Of a DNA stretch of 64,000 nt, positions 8,711 to 18,222 are shown piece by piece. A program made the position numbers and the translations under genes. The stretch's first letter is position 1; each line of letters opens with the position of its first letter. This DNA comes from Martinezella lusitana (GTDB taxonomy: Bacteria > Pseudomonadota > Alphaproteobacteria > Rhizobiales > Rhizobiaceae): positions 558,001-622,000 of the forward strand of contig NZ_JACHBG010000001.1 of assembly GCF_014207095.1 (NCBI RefSeq), read 5' to 3'. The notes under the pieces were generated by a model that made no database searches, was not told where the DNA came from, and worked only from the letters and a program-made list of their open reading frames with translations.

Positions 8711-9474
8711 TCCGCACTCTCCGCCACGTCAGGCGTTTCCCAGGCAAGATGCTGGCCGCCATCGAGCGCTATCATTTGGCCCGTGATCGATGGCGTGTCA
8801 AAAAGAAAGCGGACCGTGCGGCCGAATTCTTCGAGCCCCGGCGCCGCCTTCAATATGAGGCCGTCGATCTGCGCCTGAAAGTCCTCCTCGGTCTGCCGCA
8901 CGCTGCGCACGGTCGGGCCGGGGCCGATCGCATTGACGCGGATGCGGGGCGCAAAACTCTGTGCCATCGTCTGCGTCGCGGTCCAAAGCGCCGCTTTCGA
9001 CAGAGTATAAGAGTAGAAGCGCGGTGTGAGGGCCCAGACACGCTGGTCGACCACGTTTACGATGAGGCCCTGATAGGGTTCAGGCAATTGCCGGACGAAA
9101 TCGGCGGCAAGGATAGACGGGGCGCGTACATGCACCGCGAAATGCGCCTCGAAGGCTTCTGCATCGAAATGGCCGGCGGAATCACCGAGAAAGGCTGAGG
9201 CATTATTGACCAGCAGATCGAGCGGACCGAGTGCATCTGTAGCCCTTTTGACAAGGCTTGACGTCTCGTCCAAATTTTGCAGATCAGCCTTGATCGCAAT
9301 TGCCTTTCGGCCCTTTTGCTGCAATTTCGCCACAATTTCCGCTGCCTCGGCGAAGGATTGATTGGCATGCAGCGCCACGGCAAAGCCATGAGCCGACAAA
9401 TCCTCTGCGATGGCCCGGCCTATTCTTTTTGAGGCGCCGGTTATCAATGCCGTGCGTAGTTTTTCCTGGCCCAA
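8707..9474 (-). CDS. SDR oxidoreductase, pteridine-reductase/FolM-like
   Basis: A 255-residue NAD(P)-dependent short-chain dehydrogenase. The cofactor motif is TGASKRIG at residues 12-19; the Arg17 in TGxxKR is typical of NADPH-using pteridine reductases. The usual catalytic Ser is replaced by Asp143, with Tyr156 and Lys160. The Asp-Tyr spacing of 13 and Tyr-Lys of 4 equal those of Leishmania PTR1 (D181, Y194, K198). NNAS near residue 90 is conserved. This suggests reduction of a pterin or dihydromonapterin/dihydrofolate. It is cotranscribed with uvrC (4-bp overlap). The substrate is inferred. Confidence 0.88.
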   Translation of the reverse strand: MGQEKLRTALITGASKRIGRAIAEDLSAHGFAVALHANQSFAEAAEIVAKLQQKGRKAIAIKADLQNLDETSSLVKRATDALGPLDLLVNNASAFLGDSAGHFDAEAFEAHFAVHVRAPSILAADFVRQLPEPYQGLIVNVVDQRVWALTPRFYSYTLSKAALWTATQTMAQSFAPRIRVNAIGPGPTVRSVRQTEEDFQAQIDGLILKAAPGLEEFGRTVRFLFDTPSITGQMIALDGGQHLAWETPDVAESAE

Positions 9475-9838
9475 GAGATCGCCTTTAGCTCGTAGTTACC
9501 TGACCGGTGATCATATAGGGCTTCGATACACCATATGAAAAGGTGCCCAGGCAGATAACGTTCTTGAAGTGATTTATGTAAAGCTTGAGATGTATTTAGA
9601 TTAAAATAAGTATACACGCTTTAACCATTGGTTATGGTTAACAATTCATCTGTTGCGGTGAAGCAACATCGAAATTCAGCCATGTCTGTGCCACAATGAT
9701 ATCATATTTTGGCTCTTCCAATTCCTCATTTGCACTCCAATTTCGACCTCGATCCGGGAGGGATTTGTTTTAATTGCTCGTGACGCTTCGAAGTCAAAGA
9801 CAGTAGATGAGGCACACGGGACTGATAAGGAGAAAAGT
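9475..9838. other. 364-bp AT-rich intergenic region with inverted TTAACCAT repeats
   Basis: This separates the divergent SDR and RopB-like genes and is clearly more AT-rich than its flanks. It contains an inverted repeat, TTAACCAT at 9621-9628 and ATGGTTAA at 9634-9641. TTAACCAT is the half-site wording reported for the cell-cycle regulator CtrA; use here is a guess. A good Shine-Dalgarno AAGGAG precedes the RopB-like start. I see no ORF or RNA gene in it. Confidence 0.5.
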
Positions 9839-10471
9839 ATGCGTACTCTCGTAACGACCCTCATGGTCTCCGCTCTCGCCCTCGGCGGTTTCACTGCGGC
9901 TCACGCTGCCGACGCCGTTGAGCAGATTCCGCAGCCGCCCGTCGCACAGGACGTAGCTCCGCCGGTCAACAACTGGTCTGGCTTCTACATCGGTGGTGCA
10001 GGCGACTGGAACAAGGGCCACTTTACCCGCAACGGTAACGCTTACGGCTTCGGCGGCCAGGCTTTCACCGGCTACAACTGGCAGCAGGGCCAGATCGTAT
10101 ACGGTGTTGAAGCTGACCTCGGCTACTCCGGCGCTGACGCTACCCGCAACGGCCTGACCGCCAAGAACGGCGTCAACGGCTCTGTCCGCGCCCGTCTCGG
10201 CTACGACTTCAACCCCTTCATGCTGTACGGCACGGCCGGTCTGGCACTCGGCCAGAACAAGCTCTCCGACGCTACCTCGTCTGAAAGCAGAACGGCAGTT
10301 GGCTACACCGTCGGTGCTGGTGCTGAAACCTTCATCACCAACAACATCACGGCTCGCCTCGAGTACCGTTACACGGACTACGGCAAGAAGACCTTCAACC
10401 TCGACTCCGGCAGCTTCTCGCGCGGTTACGACGAGCAGAGCGTCAAGGTCGGTATCGGCGTCAAGTTCTAA
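9839..10471 (+). CDS. ropB: outer membrane beta-barrel protein, RopB/Omp25-Omp31 family
   Basis: A 210-residue precursor with a signal peptide cleaved after AHA (about residue 23), a short Pro-rich linker, then the NNWSGFYIGG start of an eight-stranded beta-barrel. It ends in an aromatic residue (GVGIGVKF), the signal used by the Bam machinery. It resembles rhizobial RopB and Brucella Omp25/31, abundant surface proteins tied to envelope stability and host interaction. Codon use looks highly optimised and the gene has its own long upstream region and strong terminator, fitting high expression. Paralogues exist in rhizobia, so the symbol is tentative. Confidence 0.88.
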   Translation: MRTLVTTLMVSALALGGFTAAHAADAVEQIPQPPVAQDVAPPVNNWSGFYIGGAGDWNKGHFTRNGNAYGFGGQAFTGYNWQQGQIVYGVEADLGYSGADATRNGLTAKNGVNGSVRARLGYDFNPFMLYGTAGLALGQNKLSDATSSESRTAVGYTVGAGAETFITNNITARLEYRYTDYGKKTFNLDSGSFSRGYDEQSVKVGIGVKF

Positions 10472-10492
10472 TTACTTGCCGATATGGAATGA

Positions 10493-10530
10493 AGAAAGAG
10501 CCGAGAGGAAACTCCCGGCTCTTTCTGTTT
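10493..10530 (+). terminator. rho-independent terminator of the RopB-like gene
   Basis: An 11-bp perfect lower stem (AGAAAGAGCCG at 10493-10503 with its complement at 10516-10526), an inner GAG/CTC pairing and a short loop, then a T-rich tail. It starts 22 bp after the stop codon. Confidence 0.88.
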
Positions 10531-10601
10531 GAGCACTATGCCAAAGGCGATAACGGCGTCCGATCTCGTCGTGCCGCCGTACCGATGCACTCGATGAGAT
10601 T

Positions 10602-11198
10602 TTACTGAGCGCGTGGCTTCATCGCTTGATAATCCGGGAAATGCTTCTCGAACTCACGCTCCCACTCGATCAGCCCGGTAAAGTCCGCTTCCCACTGGCC
10701 CTCGAAGCGCAGGTGCAAATAGCCGATGAGGGCGGCGAATGCGAAATGCCCAGCATGCAGTTTCTTGCCGATCTTCGGCGGCTCGGCGTCGAGATGGGTG
10801 AGCGCGCGCGCTACCTTCGTCCACTGCCGGTCGATCCAGGGCTGGTGCTGCTTTTCAGGCTCGCGAACGCGCCGTTCGTAGACGATCGACAAAAGGCACT
10901 CGTTGGTACCGTCGCATAGCGCTTCCAGAACCTCGACTTCCGTGCGTTTGCTTTTCTTGGTCGGATAGAACTTGCCCTTGCGCCGGTGGAAGTAATGCAT
11001 GATCGCGCGGCTGTCGAAAATGGCGTCGCCCTCGTCGGTCAGCAGCGTCGGGATCTTGCCGAGCGGATTGTTGTCGATGAGGAGCGATGGCCCGGCATTC
11101 GTATCGACATGGATTTCTTCAAGCTTGATGCCGAAATGGCGCGCCGCCATGCGCACCTTGCTGGAGAAAGGGGAGGCGGGCGCGCAGAGAAGTCTCAT
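10602..11198 (-). CDS. glutathione S-transferase family protein
   Basis: A 198-residue two-domain GST-fold protein. The N-terminal thioredoxin-like domain has a PASPFSSKVR start with a Ser candidate, a cis-Pro loop NPLGKIPTL and the glutathione-binding FDSRAI near residue 62. The C-terminal half is helical. The usual roles are conjugation or reduction of electrophiles; the substrate is unknown. It stands alone, with a palindromic repeat in its upstream spacer. Confidence 0.88.
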   Translation of the reverse strand: MRLLCAPASPFSSKVRMAARHFGIKLEEIHVDTNAGPSLLIDNNPLGKIPTLLTDEGDAIFDSRAIMHYFHRRKGKFYPTKKSKRTEVEVLEALCDGTNECLLSIVYERRVREPEKQHQPWIDRQWTKVARALTHLDAEPPKIGKKLHAGHFAFAALIGYLHLRFEGQWEADFTGLIEWEREFEKHFPDYQAMKPRAQ

Positions 11199-11219
11199 GG
11201 ATCACCTGTGGATGTGCTG

Positions 11220-11266
11220 GAGCCTGATGAAAAAAGTGTAAGCGGTTTTCGGACGACGTCCCGCTC
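11220..11266. repeat. rhizobial palindromic intergenic repeat
   Basis: An imperfect palindrome with GAGC/GCTC outer arms and the core AAAAGTGTAAGCGGTTTTC followed by GGACGACGTC. This is the wording of a dispersed rhizobial repeat I recognise (AAAAGTGTGAGCGGTTTTCGGACGA type). It lies between the GST and rlmJ genes. Confidence 0.65.
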
Positions 11267-11290
11267 CGCCTATTTGATTCTAGAGCGAAT

Positions 11291-12142
11291 TCAATGTTCG
11301 CCGCGCAGCCAGAAGGCGCGCTGCGAGGCGAAGCGGTCCTGCGCCAGCATATCCTTCAACGCGGGCAGCAGCGCATGTAGCTCATCTTTCAACGTGAAAG
11401 GCGGATTGACGATAATGAGGCCTGAGCCGGTAAGCCCGGTGAAACCGCGATCGCTTTTGATGGTCAACTCGGCACAGAGCATCTTCGGAATTTCGAGCGC
11501 CTGCAATGCTTCATGAAACTGCTTGATCGGCGCATCCTTCTTGATCGGATACCAGAGGCAATAGGTGCCGCCAGGAAAACGGCGCCAGGCTTTCGCCAGG
11601 CCGTCGACCAGTCGTTCATATTCGCCTTCCTCTTCGAAAGGCGGGTCGACGAGCACGATACCGCGCTTTTCCTTCGGCGGCAGATGCGCGCCAAGCGCCA
11701 GCCAGCCGTCCAGCTCGGTGATGCGGGCGTGATGATCACCTTCGAACAGCCGGTGAAGCCGCTGAAAATCGTCCGGATGCAGTTCCATGGCCGAAAGCCG
11801 GTCCTGAGGCCGAAACAGCATGCGGGCGAGTTTCGGCGAGCCGGGATAGAGCCGGACGCCGCCTTCTGGGTTCAGCTCGCGAATGGCGGTGAGATAGGGC
11901 TCCAGCAGTTCGGCGACCTGCGGCACGAGTTCCGCCTCCAGCACCCTGCCGATGCCGTCGCGCCATTCGCCCGTCTTCTGCGCCTCTTCCGATGAGAGAT
12001 CGTAAAGCCCGATGCCTGCATGCGTGTCGAGAACGCGAAAGGCCTTGTCCTTATTCTGCATGTAGCGGACGAGGCGCGCGAGAACGGCGTGTTTCAAGAC
12101 ATCGGCAAAATTGCCCGCGTGGTAGATGTGCCGATAGTTCAT
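11291..12142 (-). CDS. rlmJ: 23S rRNA (adenine2030-N6)-methyltransferase
   Basis: Methylates N6 of A2030 in 23S rRNA using S-adenosylmethionine. The 283-residue protein starts with the family-specific MNYRHIYHAGNFADVLKH, has the SAM-binding DTHAGIG near residue 39 and the catalytic DPPF at 166-169. I started at 12142 rather than 18 bases upstream because of this conserved N-terminus. It is divergent from the molybdopterin oxidoreductase across about 80 bp. Confidence 0.94.
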   Translation of the reverse strand: MNYRHIYHAGNFADVLKHAVLARLVRYMQNKDKAFRVLDTHAGIGLYDLSSEEAQKTGEWRDGIGRVLEAELVPQVAELLEPYLTAIRELNPEGGVRLYPGSPKLARMLFRPQDRLSAMELHPDDFQRLHRLFEGDHHARITELDGWLALGAHLPPKEKRGIVLVDPPFEEEGEYERLVDGLAKAWRRFPGGTYCLWYPIKKDAPIKQFHEALQALEIPKMLCAELTIKSDRGFTGLTGSGLIIVNPPFTLKDELHALLPALKDMLAQDRFASQRAFWLRGEH

Positions 12143-12223
12143 CGTCGTTGAAGTCCGCATGAATTGTTGAGATGGGCCGGATTGTCTCTAGTGGCCGGTC
12201 CCTGCTTGAAATATACAAACCTC

Positions 12224-14347
12224 ATGAACATTGCGACCCCCATCCAAGCCAAATCGCGCATCGGCCACACCGCCTGTCCGCACGACTGTCCCTCGACCTG
12301 CGCGCTGGAGGTCGATCTGACTGAAGACGGCAGGATCGGCCGGGTGCGCGGTGCCAACGACCACTCTTACACGTCAGGCGTCATCTGCGCCAAGGTCGCG
12401 CGCTACGCCGAGCGCCTCTATCACCCCGATCGGCTGATGAAGCCGTTGCGCCGCGCCGGCGCCAAGGGCGAGGGGCGCTGGCAGGAACTTTCCTGGGACG
12501 ACGCGCTTAACGAAATCGCCGAAGCCTTTGTGAGGGCGGAAGCCAAGGATGGCAGCGAGGCGATCTGGCCTTATTTCTACGCCGGCACGATGGGCTGGGT
12601 GCAGCGCGATTCCATCGAGCGGCTGCGCCATGCCAAGCGCTATTCCGGCTTCTTCTCGTCGATCTGCACCAATCCGGCCTGGACCGGCTTCACCATGGCG
12701 ACGGGCGTCCTGCGCGGTCCCGATCCGCGCGAGATGGGCCGTACCGATTGCGTCGTCATCTGGGGTACGAATGCTGTGGCAACCCAGGTCAACGTCATGA
12801 CCCATGCGGTGAAGTCCCGCAAGGAGCGCGGCGCCAAGATCGTTGTTGTCGACATCTACGACAACCCGACGATGAAGCAGGCCGATATGGCGCTGATCGT
12901 CAAGCCGGGCACGGATGCGGCGCTTGCCTGCGCCGTCATGCATATTGCCTTCCGCGATGGCTATGCCGACCGCGCCTATATGGCCAAATATGCCGATGAT
13001 CCCACAGGCCTCGAAGAACATCTGAAGGCGAAGACGCCGGCATGGGCGGCAGATATCACCGGCCTTTCGGTCGACGAGATCGAAACCTTCGCCAAGCTCG
13101 TGGGAACGACGAAGAAGACCTACTTCCGCCTCGGCTACGGCTTCACCCGCCAGCGCAACGGCGCGATCGCCATGCATGCGGCAGCGTCGATCGCCACCGT
13201 TCTCGGCTCGTGGCAATATGAAGGCGGTGGCGCCTTTCATTCGAACAGCGATATCTTCCGCATGGACGCGAGCGAACTGACCGGCCGAGCCATGAAGGAT
13301 ATGGATATCCGCATGATCGACCAGTCGCAGATCGGCCGCGCCTTGACCGGCGATGCCGTGGCGTTGCGCCATCGCGGTCCTGTCACGGCCATGCTGATCC
13401 AGAACACCAATCCGGTGAACATCGCGCCGGAACAGCGGCTGGTGAAGCGCGGTTTCGCCCGTTCCGATCTCTTCGTTGCCGTACACGAGCAGTTCATGAC
13501 CGATACAGCCGAGATGGCGGATATCGTCATCCCCGCCACCATGTTCGTCGAGCATGACGACATCTACCGCGCCGGCGGCCAGAACCACATCCTTCTCGGC
13601 CCGAAGCTTGTCGAGCCGCCGCCAACCGTGCGCAGCAATCTTTTCGTCATCGAGGAACTGGCCAAACGCCTTGGCATCGCAGATCGTCCGGGCTTCGGCT
13701 TCTCTGCCCGCGAGATGATCGACAGGGTTCTATCGAGAAGCGGCTTGCCGGATTACGATTATTTTCTCGAGAACAAATGGTTCGACCGCCAGCCCGATTT
13801 CGATGATGCCCATTTCATCAATGGGTTCGCCCATCCTGACGGCAAGTTCCGCTTTCGTCCGGATTGGACCAACCAGCCGGCGCCGAATCGCCCACCTGCC
13901 TCTGTCGGCCTACTTGGGCCGCACGTCGAGTTGCCGGAGTTTCCGGATCAGGTCGATGTCATCGAGGTGGCTGATCCCGAGCATCCGTTCCGGCTTGCGA
14001 CTTCGCCATCGCGCAACTTCCTGAATTCGAGCTTTTCGGAAACCAAGACCTCGCGGCAGAAGGAAGGTCGTCCCGAAGTAATGATCAATCCGGCCGATGC
14101 CGAAGCGCTTGATATTGCCCCTGGCGAACTGGTTCGCGTCGGCAATGGAAGAGGCGATATTCGCATCCATGCCCGCGTGACGACGGAAGTGAAGCCGGGC
14201 GTCCTGATCGCCGAAGGCTTGTGGCCGAATAAGGCCCATGTCGATGGCGAGGGCATCAACGTGCTCACCGGCGCCGATCCGGTCGCACCCTATGGCGGCG
14301 CGGCTGTCCATGACAACAAGGTATGGCTCCGTAAGGATATGGCATGA
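12224..14347 (+). CDS. molybdopterin oxidoreductase family protein (DMSO reductase superfamily)
   Basis: A 707-residue oxidoreductase expected to bind a bis-pterin molybdenum cofactor and one 4Fe-4S cluster. The cluster ligands are Cys18, Cys22, Cys26 and Cys55 in HTACPHDCPSTC and GVICAK. In SSICTNPAW, Cys148 aligns with the Mo ligand position of formate dehydrogenase and Nap. The C-terminal beta-barrel domain binding the second pterin (TSPSRNFLNSSF onward) is complete. There is no Tat signal, so it is cytoplasmic, and no partner subunit is adjacent. The ATG at 12224 is preferred over the longer frame. The substrate is unknown. The stop overlaps the Nudix start (ATGA). Confidence 0.92.
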   Translation: MNIATPIQAKSRIGHTACPHDCPSTCALEVDLTEDGRIGRVRGANDHSYTSGVICAKVARYAERLYHPDRLMKPLRRAGAKGEGRWQELSWDDALNEIAEAFVRAEAKDGSEAIWPYFYAGTMGWVQRDSIERLRHAKRYSGFFSSICTNPAWTGFTMATGVLRGPDPREMGRTDCVVIWGTNAVATQVNVMTHAVKSRKERGAKIVVVDIYDNPTMKQADMALIVKPGTDAALACAVMHIAFRDGYADRAYMAKYADDPTGLEEHLKAKTPAWAADITGLSVDEIETFAKLVGTTKKTYFRLGYGFTRQRNGAIAMHAAASIATVLGSWQYEGGGAFHSNSDIFRMDASELTGRAMKDMDIRMIDQSQIGRALTGDAVALRHRGPVTAMLIQNTNPVNIAPEQRLVKRGFARSDLFVAVHEQFMTDTAEMADIVIPATMFVEHDDIYRAGGQNHILLGPKLVEPPPTVRSNLFVIEELAKRLGIADRPGFGFSAREMIDRVLSRSGLPDYDYFLENKWFDRQPDFDDAHFINGFAHPDGKFRFRPDWTNQPAPNRPPASVGLLGPHVELPEFPDQVDVIEVADPEHPFRLATSPSRNFLNSSFSETKTSRQKEGRPEVMINPADAEALDIAPGELVRVGNGRGDIRIHARVTTEVKPGVLIAEGLWPNKAHVDGEGINVLTGADPVAPYGGAAVHDNKVWLRKDMA

Positions 14348-14937
14348 CTAAATTCGAAAAGGCGAAAGCCGAAATCGCCGGCGAAAAGACACTGGCGGAT
14401 CAATGGACGCGGCTGAGCAGCTTCGATCTCGACTACACGGATTCGCAGGGCGAAAAGCACCGCCTGAAACGCGAAGTCTATCATCGCACACCGGCCGCCT
14501 GCATTCTGCTTTATGATCCCAAGCGGGAAACGGTGGTGCTCGTTCGGCAGTTCCGTCTGCCGGCCCAGCTTACAGGCGAACCTGCCTGGATGCTGGAAGT
14601 GCCCGCCGGCCTGCTTGACGGCGACGATCCGGAGGCAGCCATCCGCCGCGAGGCCATGGAAGAGACCGGCTTTCGCGTGCGCGACGTCCGCTTCCTTTTC
14701 AAGGCGCTGACGTCTCCAGGCGCGATCACCGAGATTCTCCACTTCTTCGCCGCCGTGATCGATACATCCGACCGTATCGCCGAAGGCGGTGGGCTTGCCG
14801 AGGAGCACGAGGATATCGAGGTTCTGGAGGTGCGCCTGTCTGACGCGATGGCAATGATCGAGAGCGGCGATATCTATGACGCCAAGACGATCATGCTGCT
14901 GCAATGGGCAACGTTGAACGTCGCGACTTTGCGATAG
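14344..14937 (+). CDS. Nudix hydrolase, ADP-ribose/GDP-mannose pyrophosphatase-like
   Basis: A 197-residue enzyme with a Nudix box ending RREAMEETGF near residue 100, so it should cleave a nucleoside diphosphate linked to another group. The EVPAGLLDG before the box and the TSPGAITEILHFF after it are typical of the NudF/NudK group acting on ADP-ribose or GDP-mannose. It overlaps the oxidoreductase stop by four bases, so the two are coupled, an unusual pairing. The substrate is not determined by the sequence. Confidence 0.9.
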   Translation: MTKFEKAKAEIAGEKTLADQWTRLSSFDLDYTDSQGEKHRLKREVYHRTPAACILLYDPKRETVVLVRQFRLPAQLTGEPAWMLEVPAGLLDGDDPEAAIRREAMEETGFRVRDVRFLFKALTSPGAITEILHFFAAVIDTSDRIAEGGGLAEEHEDIEVLEVRLSDAMAMIESGDIYDAKTIMLLQWATLNVATLR

Positions 14938-15084
14938 AGGCTGAGTGATCGGGAGCTTTGGTGAAAACTCAGCTCCTCATTCATCACAATGTCACGAATC
15001 GAGCTTACCGGGGCGTGCTGGCCGGAAACATTCGAATGTTTCTGCGCCTCCTTCGATCATGGACGTTGTTTCAGGAGAAAGCCG

Positions 15085-16254
15085 ATGTGGCTCAGCAATT
15101 TCACGCTCGTTCTTCCCAATGAAGTCGTCGAAAATGGCGCGGTGCGCGTCGAGGACGGCGTGATTGCCGAAATCCGCTCCGAGCCGGTGGAGGGGCCGAC
15201 CTTCGATGGTGGGGGTCGCCTGCTGATGCCCGGCTTCGTCGATCTGCACTGCGATATGATCGAGCGCGAAATCGCACCGCGGCCGAATGCAATGATGCCG
15301 ATCGATTTCGGCATTCACGAGCTGGACAAGAAGTTGGCGGCAGCCGGCGTCACCACCGCCTTCGCGGCACTCTCCTTTGCGACCGAAAGCGTCTACGGTC
15401 ATGTCCGTTCGCTCGAAACCACCTCCGCTGTTATCCGCGGTATCGGCAGTCTGCGCGATGAACTCCTGATCGATCATCGCGTCCATGCCCGCTACGAAAT
15501 CACCAATCTCGGCGCAGCTCCGACCCTGGAGCGGTTGCTGGAGGAGGGCTCCGTCGACATGGTCTCCCTGACCGACCATACGCCGGGGCAGGGCCAGTAT
15601 AACGACATCGAAAGCTACATCCGCAGCATGTCCGAGCGTCGCTCCATGTCTCGTGAGGCGGCCGAAGACATCGTGGCGACACGCATCGCGCAGCGTCAGG
15701 ATCCGGAGATCGAACGCAAGCTGCACGACGTCGTAGCACTATCGCTGAGGCATAAGCTTTCGCTGGCGTCGCATGACGACGACAGCGCCGAGAAGGTGGC
15801 GGCGATGCACGATCTCGGCGTGACGATCAGCGAGTTTCCCGTCACTGGCCCGGCTGCCGAAGAAGCATGCCGCCGTGGTCTCTGGACGCTCATGGGTGCG
15901 CCGAACGCGCTACGCGGCCAGTCGATGTCCGGCAATCTCAGCGCACTGGATGCGGCCCGCGCCGGCTTGCTTGGCGTTATCGCAGCCGACTATCACCCCG
16001 CCGCCTTCGTGCCGGCGATCTTCAAGGTTGCGGATGTCGCAAGCGGTGGCCTGCCGGCGGCAGTCGCGATGGCAAGCTCGAATGCTGCCCGCTCGGCCGG
16101 TCTGATGGATCGCGGTGAAATTGCTGTCGGTCAGCTCGCCGATCTGGTCACCGTCGAACCCGGTTCGGTTCATCGCATCCGCGCAACCTTCCGTGGCGGC
16201 CGCATTGTCTATAGCGACGGCACGCTGCATCCGCTGATGGCAATGGCGGCTTGA
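15085..16254 (+). CDS. phnM: alpha-D-ribose 1-methylphosphonate 5-triphosphate diphosphatase
   Basis: Removes pyrophosphate from the ribose-methylphosphonate triphosphate made by PhnGHIL, before C-P lyase cleavage. The 389-residue amidohydrolase-fold protein has the PhnM-type DLHCDMIE metal motif, a SLTDHTPGQGQY segment, ASHDDDS and an ADYHP near the end, all family hallmarks. AGGAG at 15073-15077 fixes the start at 15085. No other phn gene is in the window; in many rhizobia phnM is separate from the phnGHIJKL cluster. A related amidohydrolase role is less likely. Confidence 0.9.
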   Translation: MWLSNFTLVLPNEVVENGAVRVEDGVIAEIRSEPVEGPTFDGGGRLLMPGFVDLHCDMIEREIAPRPNAMMPIDFGIHELDKKLAAAGVTTAFAALSFATESVYGHVRSLETTSAVIRGIGSLRDELLIDHRVHARYEITNLGAAPTLERLLEEGSVDMVSLTDHTPGQGQYNDIESYIRSMSERRSMSREAAEDIVATRIAQRQDPEIERKLHDVVALSLRHKLSLASHDDDSAEKVAAMHDLGVTISEFPVTGPAAEEACRRGLWTLMGAPNALRGQSMSGNLSALDAARAGLLGVIAADYHPAAFVPAIFKVADVASGGLPAAVAMASSNAARSAGLMDRGEIAVGQLADLVTVEPGSVHRIRATFRGGRIVYSDGTLHPLMAMAA

Positions 16255-16257
16255 AAG

Positions 16258-16929
16258 CTAGCTCGCGTCACCAAGCAGTGACACGATCTGCCGCCCCTGG
16301 GCGGCAGATGTCTCGGCGAGGCTCACGGCCTTGCCGTCTTCCATCCTGACTTTGCCTTCCGCCACCAGCCGCAACGACTGCGGATAGATCTGGTGCTCGA
16401 CCGTGAGGACCCGGGCGGCGAGGCTGTCGGCGGTGTCATTGTTCAGCACTGGCACCACGGCCTGGCCGACGACGGGGCCTTCATCCATGCCCTCGGTGAC
16501 GAAGTGCACAGTGCAACCGGCGACGCGCATCCCGGCGTCGATGGCGCGCTGATGCGTGTGCAGGCCGGGGAAAAGCGGCAGCAACGACGGATGAATATTG
16601 ATGATCCGCCCTTCGTAGGCCTGGATGAAGCGGCCGGAGAGCAGCCGCATATAGCCGGCGAGGCAGATTATGTCGGGGGAGAGGGCTTCCAGCTGTGCAA
16701 GGATCGCCTCTTCATGGGCTTCCTTGCTGGCAAACTCCTTGCGCACGAACGCGAAGGTGGCAATGCCTTCCGCGGCTGCTTTCGCAAGTCCGCCGGCATC
16801 CGCCTTGTCGGAGATGACGCCGACGATCTCGGCCGGGTAGTCGGCCTCCGCCGTTGCCTTCAAAAGCGCCAGCATGTTGGAGCCGCCGCCCGAGATGAAG
16901 ACGACGACGCGTTTGCGCGGCGTGGTCAT
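16258..16929 (-). CDS. purN: phosphoribosylglycinamide formyltransferase
   Basis: Uses 10-formyl-tetrahydrofolate to formylate GAR, the third step of purine synthesis. The 223 residues include the phosphate loop FISGGGSNM near residue 12, LAGYMRLLS, and the catalytic [12 protein letters not shown] with its Asn-His pair and downstream D in [10 protein letters not shown]. The start overlaps the purM stop by four bases, so the two steps are translationally coupled. Confidence 0.97.
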   Translation of the reverse strand: MTTPRKRVVVFISGGGSNMLALLKATAEADYPAEIVGVISDKADAGGLAKAAAEGIATFAFVRKEFASKEAHEEAILAQLEALSPDIICLAGYMRLLSGRFIQAYEGRIINIHPSLLPLFPGLHTHQRAIDAGMRVAGCTVHFVTEGMDEGPVVGQAVVPVLNNDTADSLAARVLTVEHQIYPQSLRLVAEGKVRMEDGKAVSLAETSAAQGRQIVSLLGDAS

Positions 16930-17999
16930 AGAGCCAGCGTGCCCTTATAGACGGTGCCGTGCGCGCCTTCTTCGCGAGCGATCATACGGCCGAGCGTAAC
17001 GACCGCTTCGCCTTCGGCCTCAAGCGCGGCCTTCACGGTCGTGACGTTTTCCGGAGCGACGACGACGATCATGCCGATGCCGCAATTAAAGGTGCGCAAC
17101 ATTTCCTTGGCTTCGACACCGCCGACCTTGGCAAGCCATGAGAAGACCGGCGGCACCTTGACGGCCGTCAGATCGATTTCAGCAGCCAGATGCTTCGGCA
17201 GCACGCGCGGAATGTTCTCCGGGAAGCCGCCGCCGGTGATGTGGGCGAGCGCCTTCAGTGCATGGGTTTCGCGGATGGCCTTGAGCAGCGGCTTCACATA
17301 GATGCGTGTCGGTGTGAGCAGCGCTTCGCCCAGCGCCTTGCCTTCGGCGAAGGGAGCCGGTGCATCCCAGCCGAGGCCGGAAAGCTCGACGATCTTGCGC
17401 ACCAGCGAGAAGCCGTTGGAATGAACGCCTGACGAGGCGAGGCCGAGAATGATGTCGCCTTCGGCAATATCGCCTGACGGCAGCAGCTGGCCGCGTTCGG
17501 CTGCGCCGACGGCAAAGCCCGCCAGATCGTAATCACCATGCGAATACATGCCCGGCATTTCCGCCGTCTCGCCGCCGATCAGCGCACAACCCGCATCGCG
17601 GCAGCCGGCAGCAATACCGCCGACGATCGCTGCACCCTGATCAGGATCGAGCTTGCCGGTGGCGAAGTAATCGAGGAAGAACAGCGGCTCTGCGCCCTGG
17701 ACGACCAGATCGTTGACGCACATGGCGACTAGGTCGATGCCGACCGTGTCGTGATAGTTCGCGTCGATCGCGATCTTGAGCTTGGTGCCGACGCCGTCAT
17801 TGGCAGCGACCAGAACGGGATCGGTAAAGCCTGCGGCCTTGAGGTCGAAGAGGCCGCCGAAGCCGCCGATTTCGCCGTCCGCACCCGGCCGGCGCGTCGA
17901 ACGGACGGCAGGCTTGATCTTTTCGACGAGCAGGTTGCCGGCATCGATATCGACGCCCGCGTCGCTATAGGTCAGACCGTTTTTTCCAGACTGGCTCAT
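16926..17999 (-). CDS. purM: phosphoribosylformylglycinamidine cyclo-ligase (AIR synthetase)
   Basis: Closes the imidazole ring to give aminoimidazole ribonucleotide using ATP. The 357-residue protein starts with [12 protein letters not shown], has [10 protein letters not shown] and the [11 protein letters not shown] motif typical of PurM, and a C-terminal [10 protein letters not shown]. It is first in a two-gene purMN unit divergent from the PerM-type transporter, with a 223-bp shared upstream region. Confidence 0.97.
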   Translation of the reverse strand: MSQSGKNGLTYSDAGVDIDAGNLLVEKIKPAVRSTRRPGADGEIGGFGGLFDLKAAGFTDPVLVAANDGVGTKLKIAIDANYHDTVGIDLVAMCVNDLVVQGAEPLFFLDYFATGKLDPDQGAAIVGGIAAGCRDAGCALIGGETAEMPGMYSHGDYDLAGFAVGAAERGQLLPSGDIAEGDIILGLASSGVHSNGFSLVRKIVELSGLGWDAPAPFAEGKALGEALLTPTRIYVKPLLKAIRETHALKALAHITGGGFPENIPRVLPKHLAAEIDLTAVKVPPVFSWLAKVGGVEAKEMLRTFNCGIGMIVVVAPENVTTVKAALEAEGEAVVTLGRMIAREEGAHGTVYKGTLAL

Positions 18000-18222
18000 G
18001 CTTCCGCCTCCGATGGCCGCCTGTCCATTATGACAGGGCTTTCATCGGGTCGCCATTGCATGATAGGGGCCGTTATGCAAGGCGCAAGCGCCGCAAACAC
18101 CGCGATTTTCCCCGCTTCCCATCGTCTGGCGCAGATTTCCGGCCTCAGGCTTGACCATAATTGCGGCATCATCCTATGTCCTAAGCACAACAGCAGGTGG
18201 GCCGGAAACAACGGGGAAGTCG

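Noticed and set aside
9621..9642. Full CtrA box (TTAA-N7-TTAAC)
   Set aside because: The spacing between TTAA and TTAAC here is 13, not 7, so only half-sites are reported.
12374..13588. 404-codon open frame antisense to the molybdopterin oxidoreductase
   Set aside because: The oxidoreductase on the plus strand has full motif support; the antisense frame has none.
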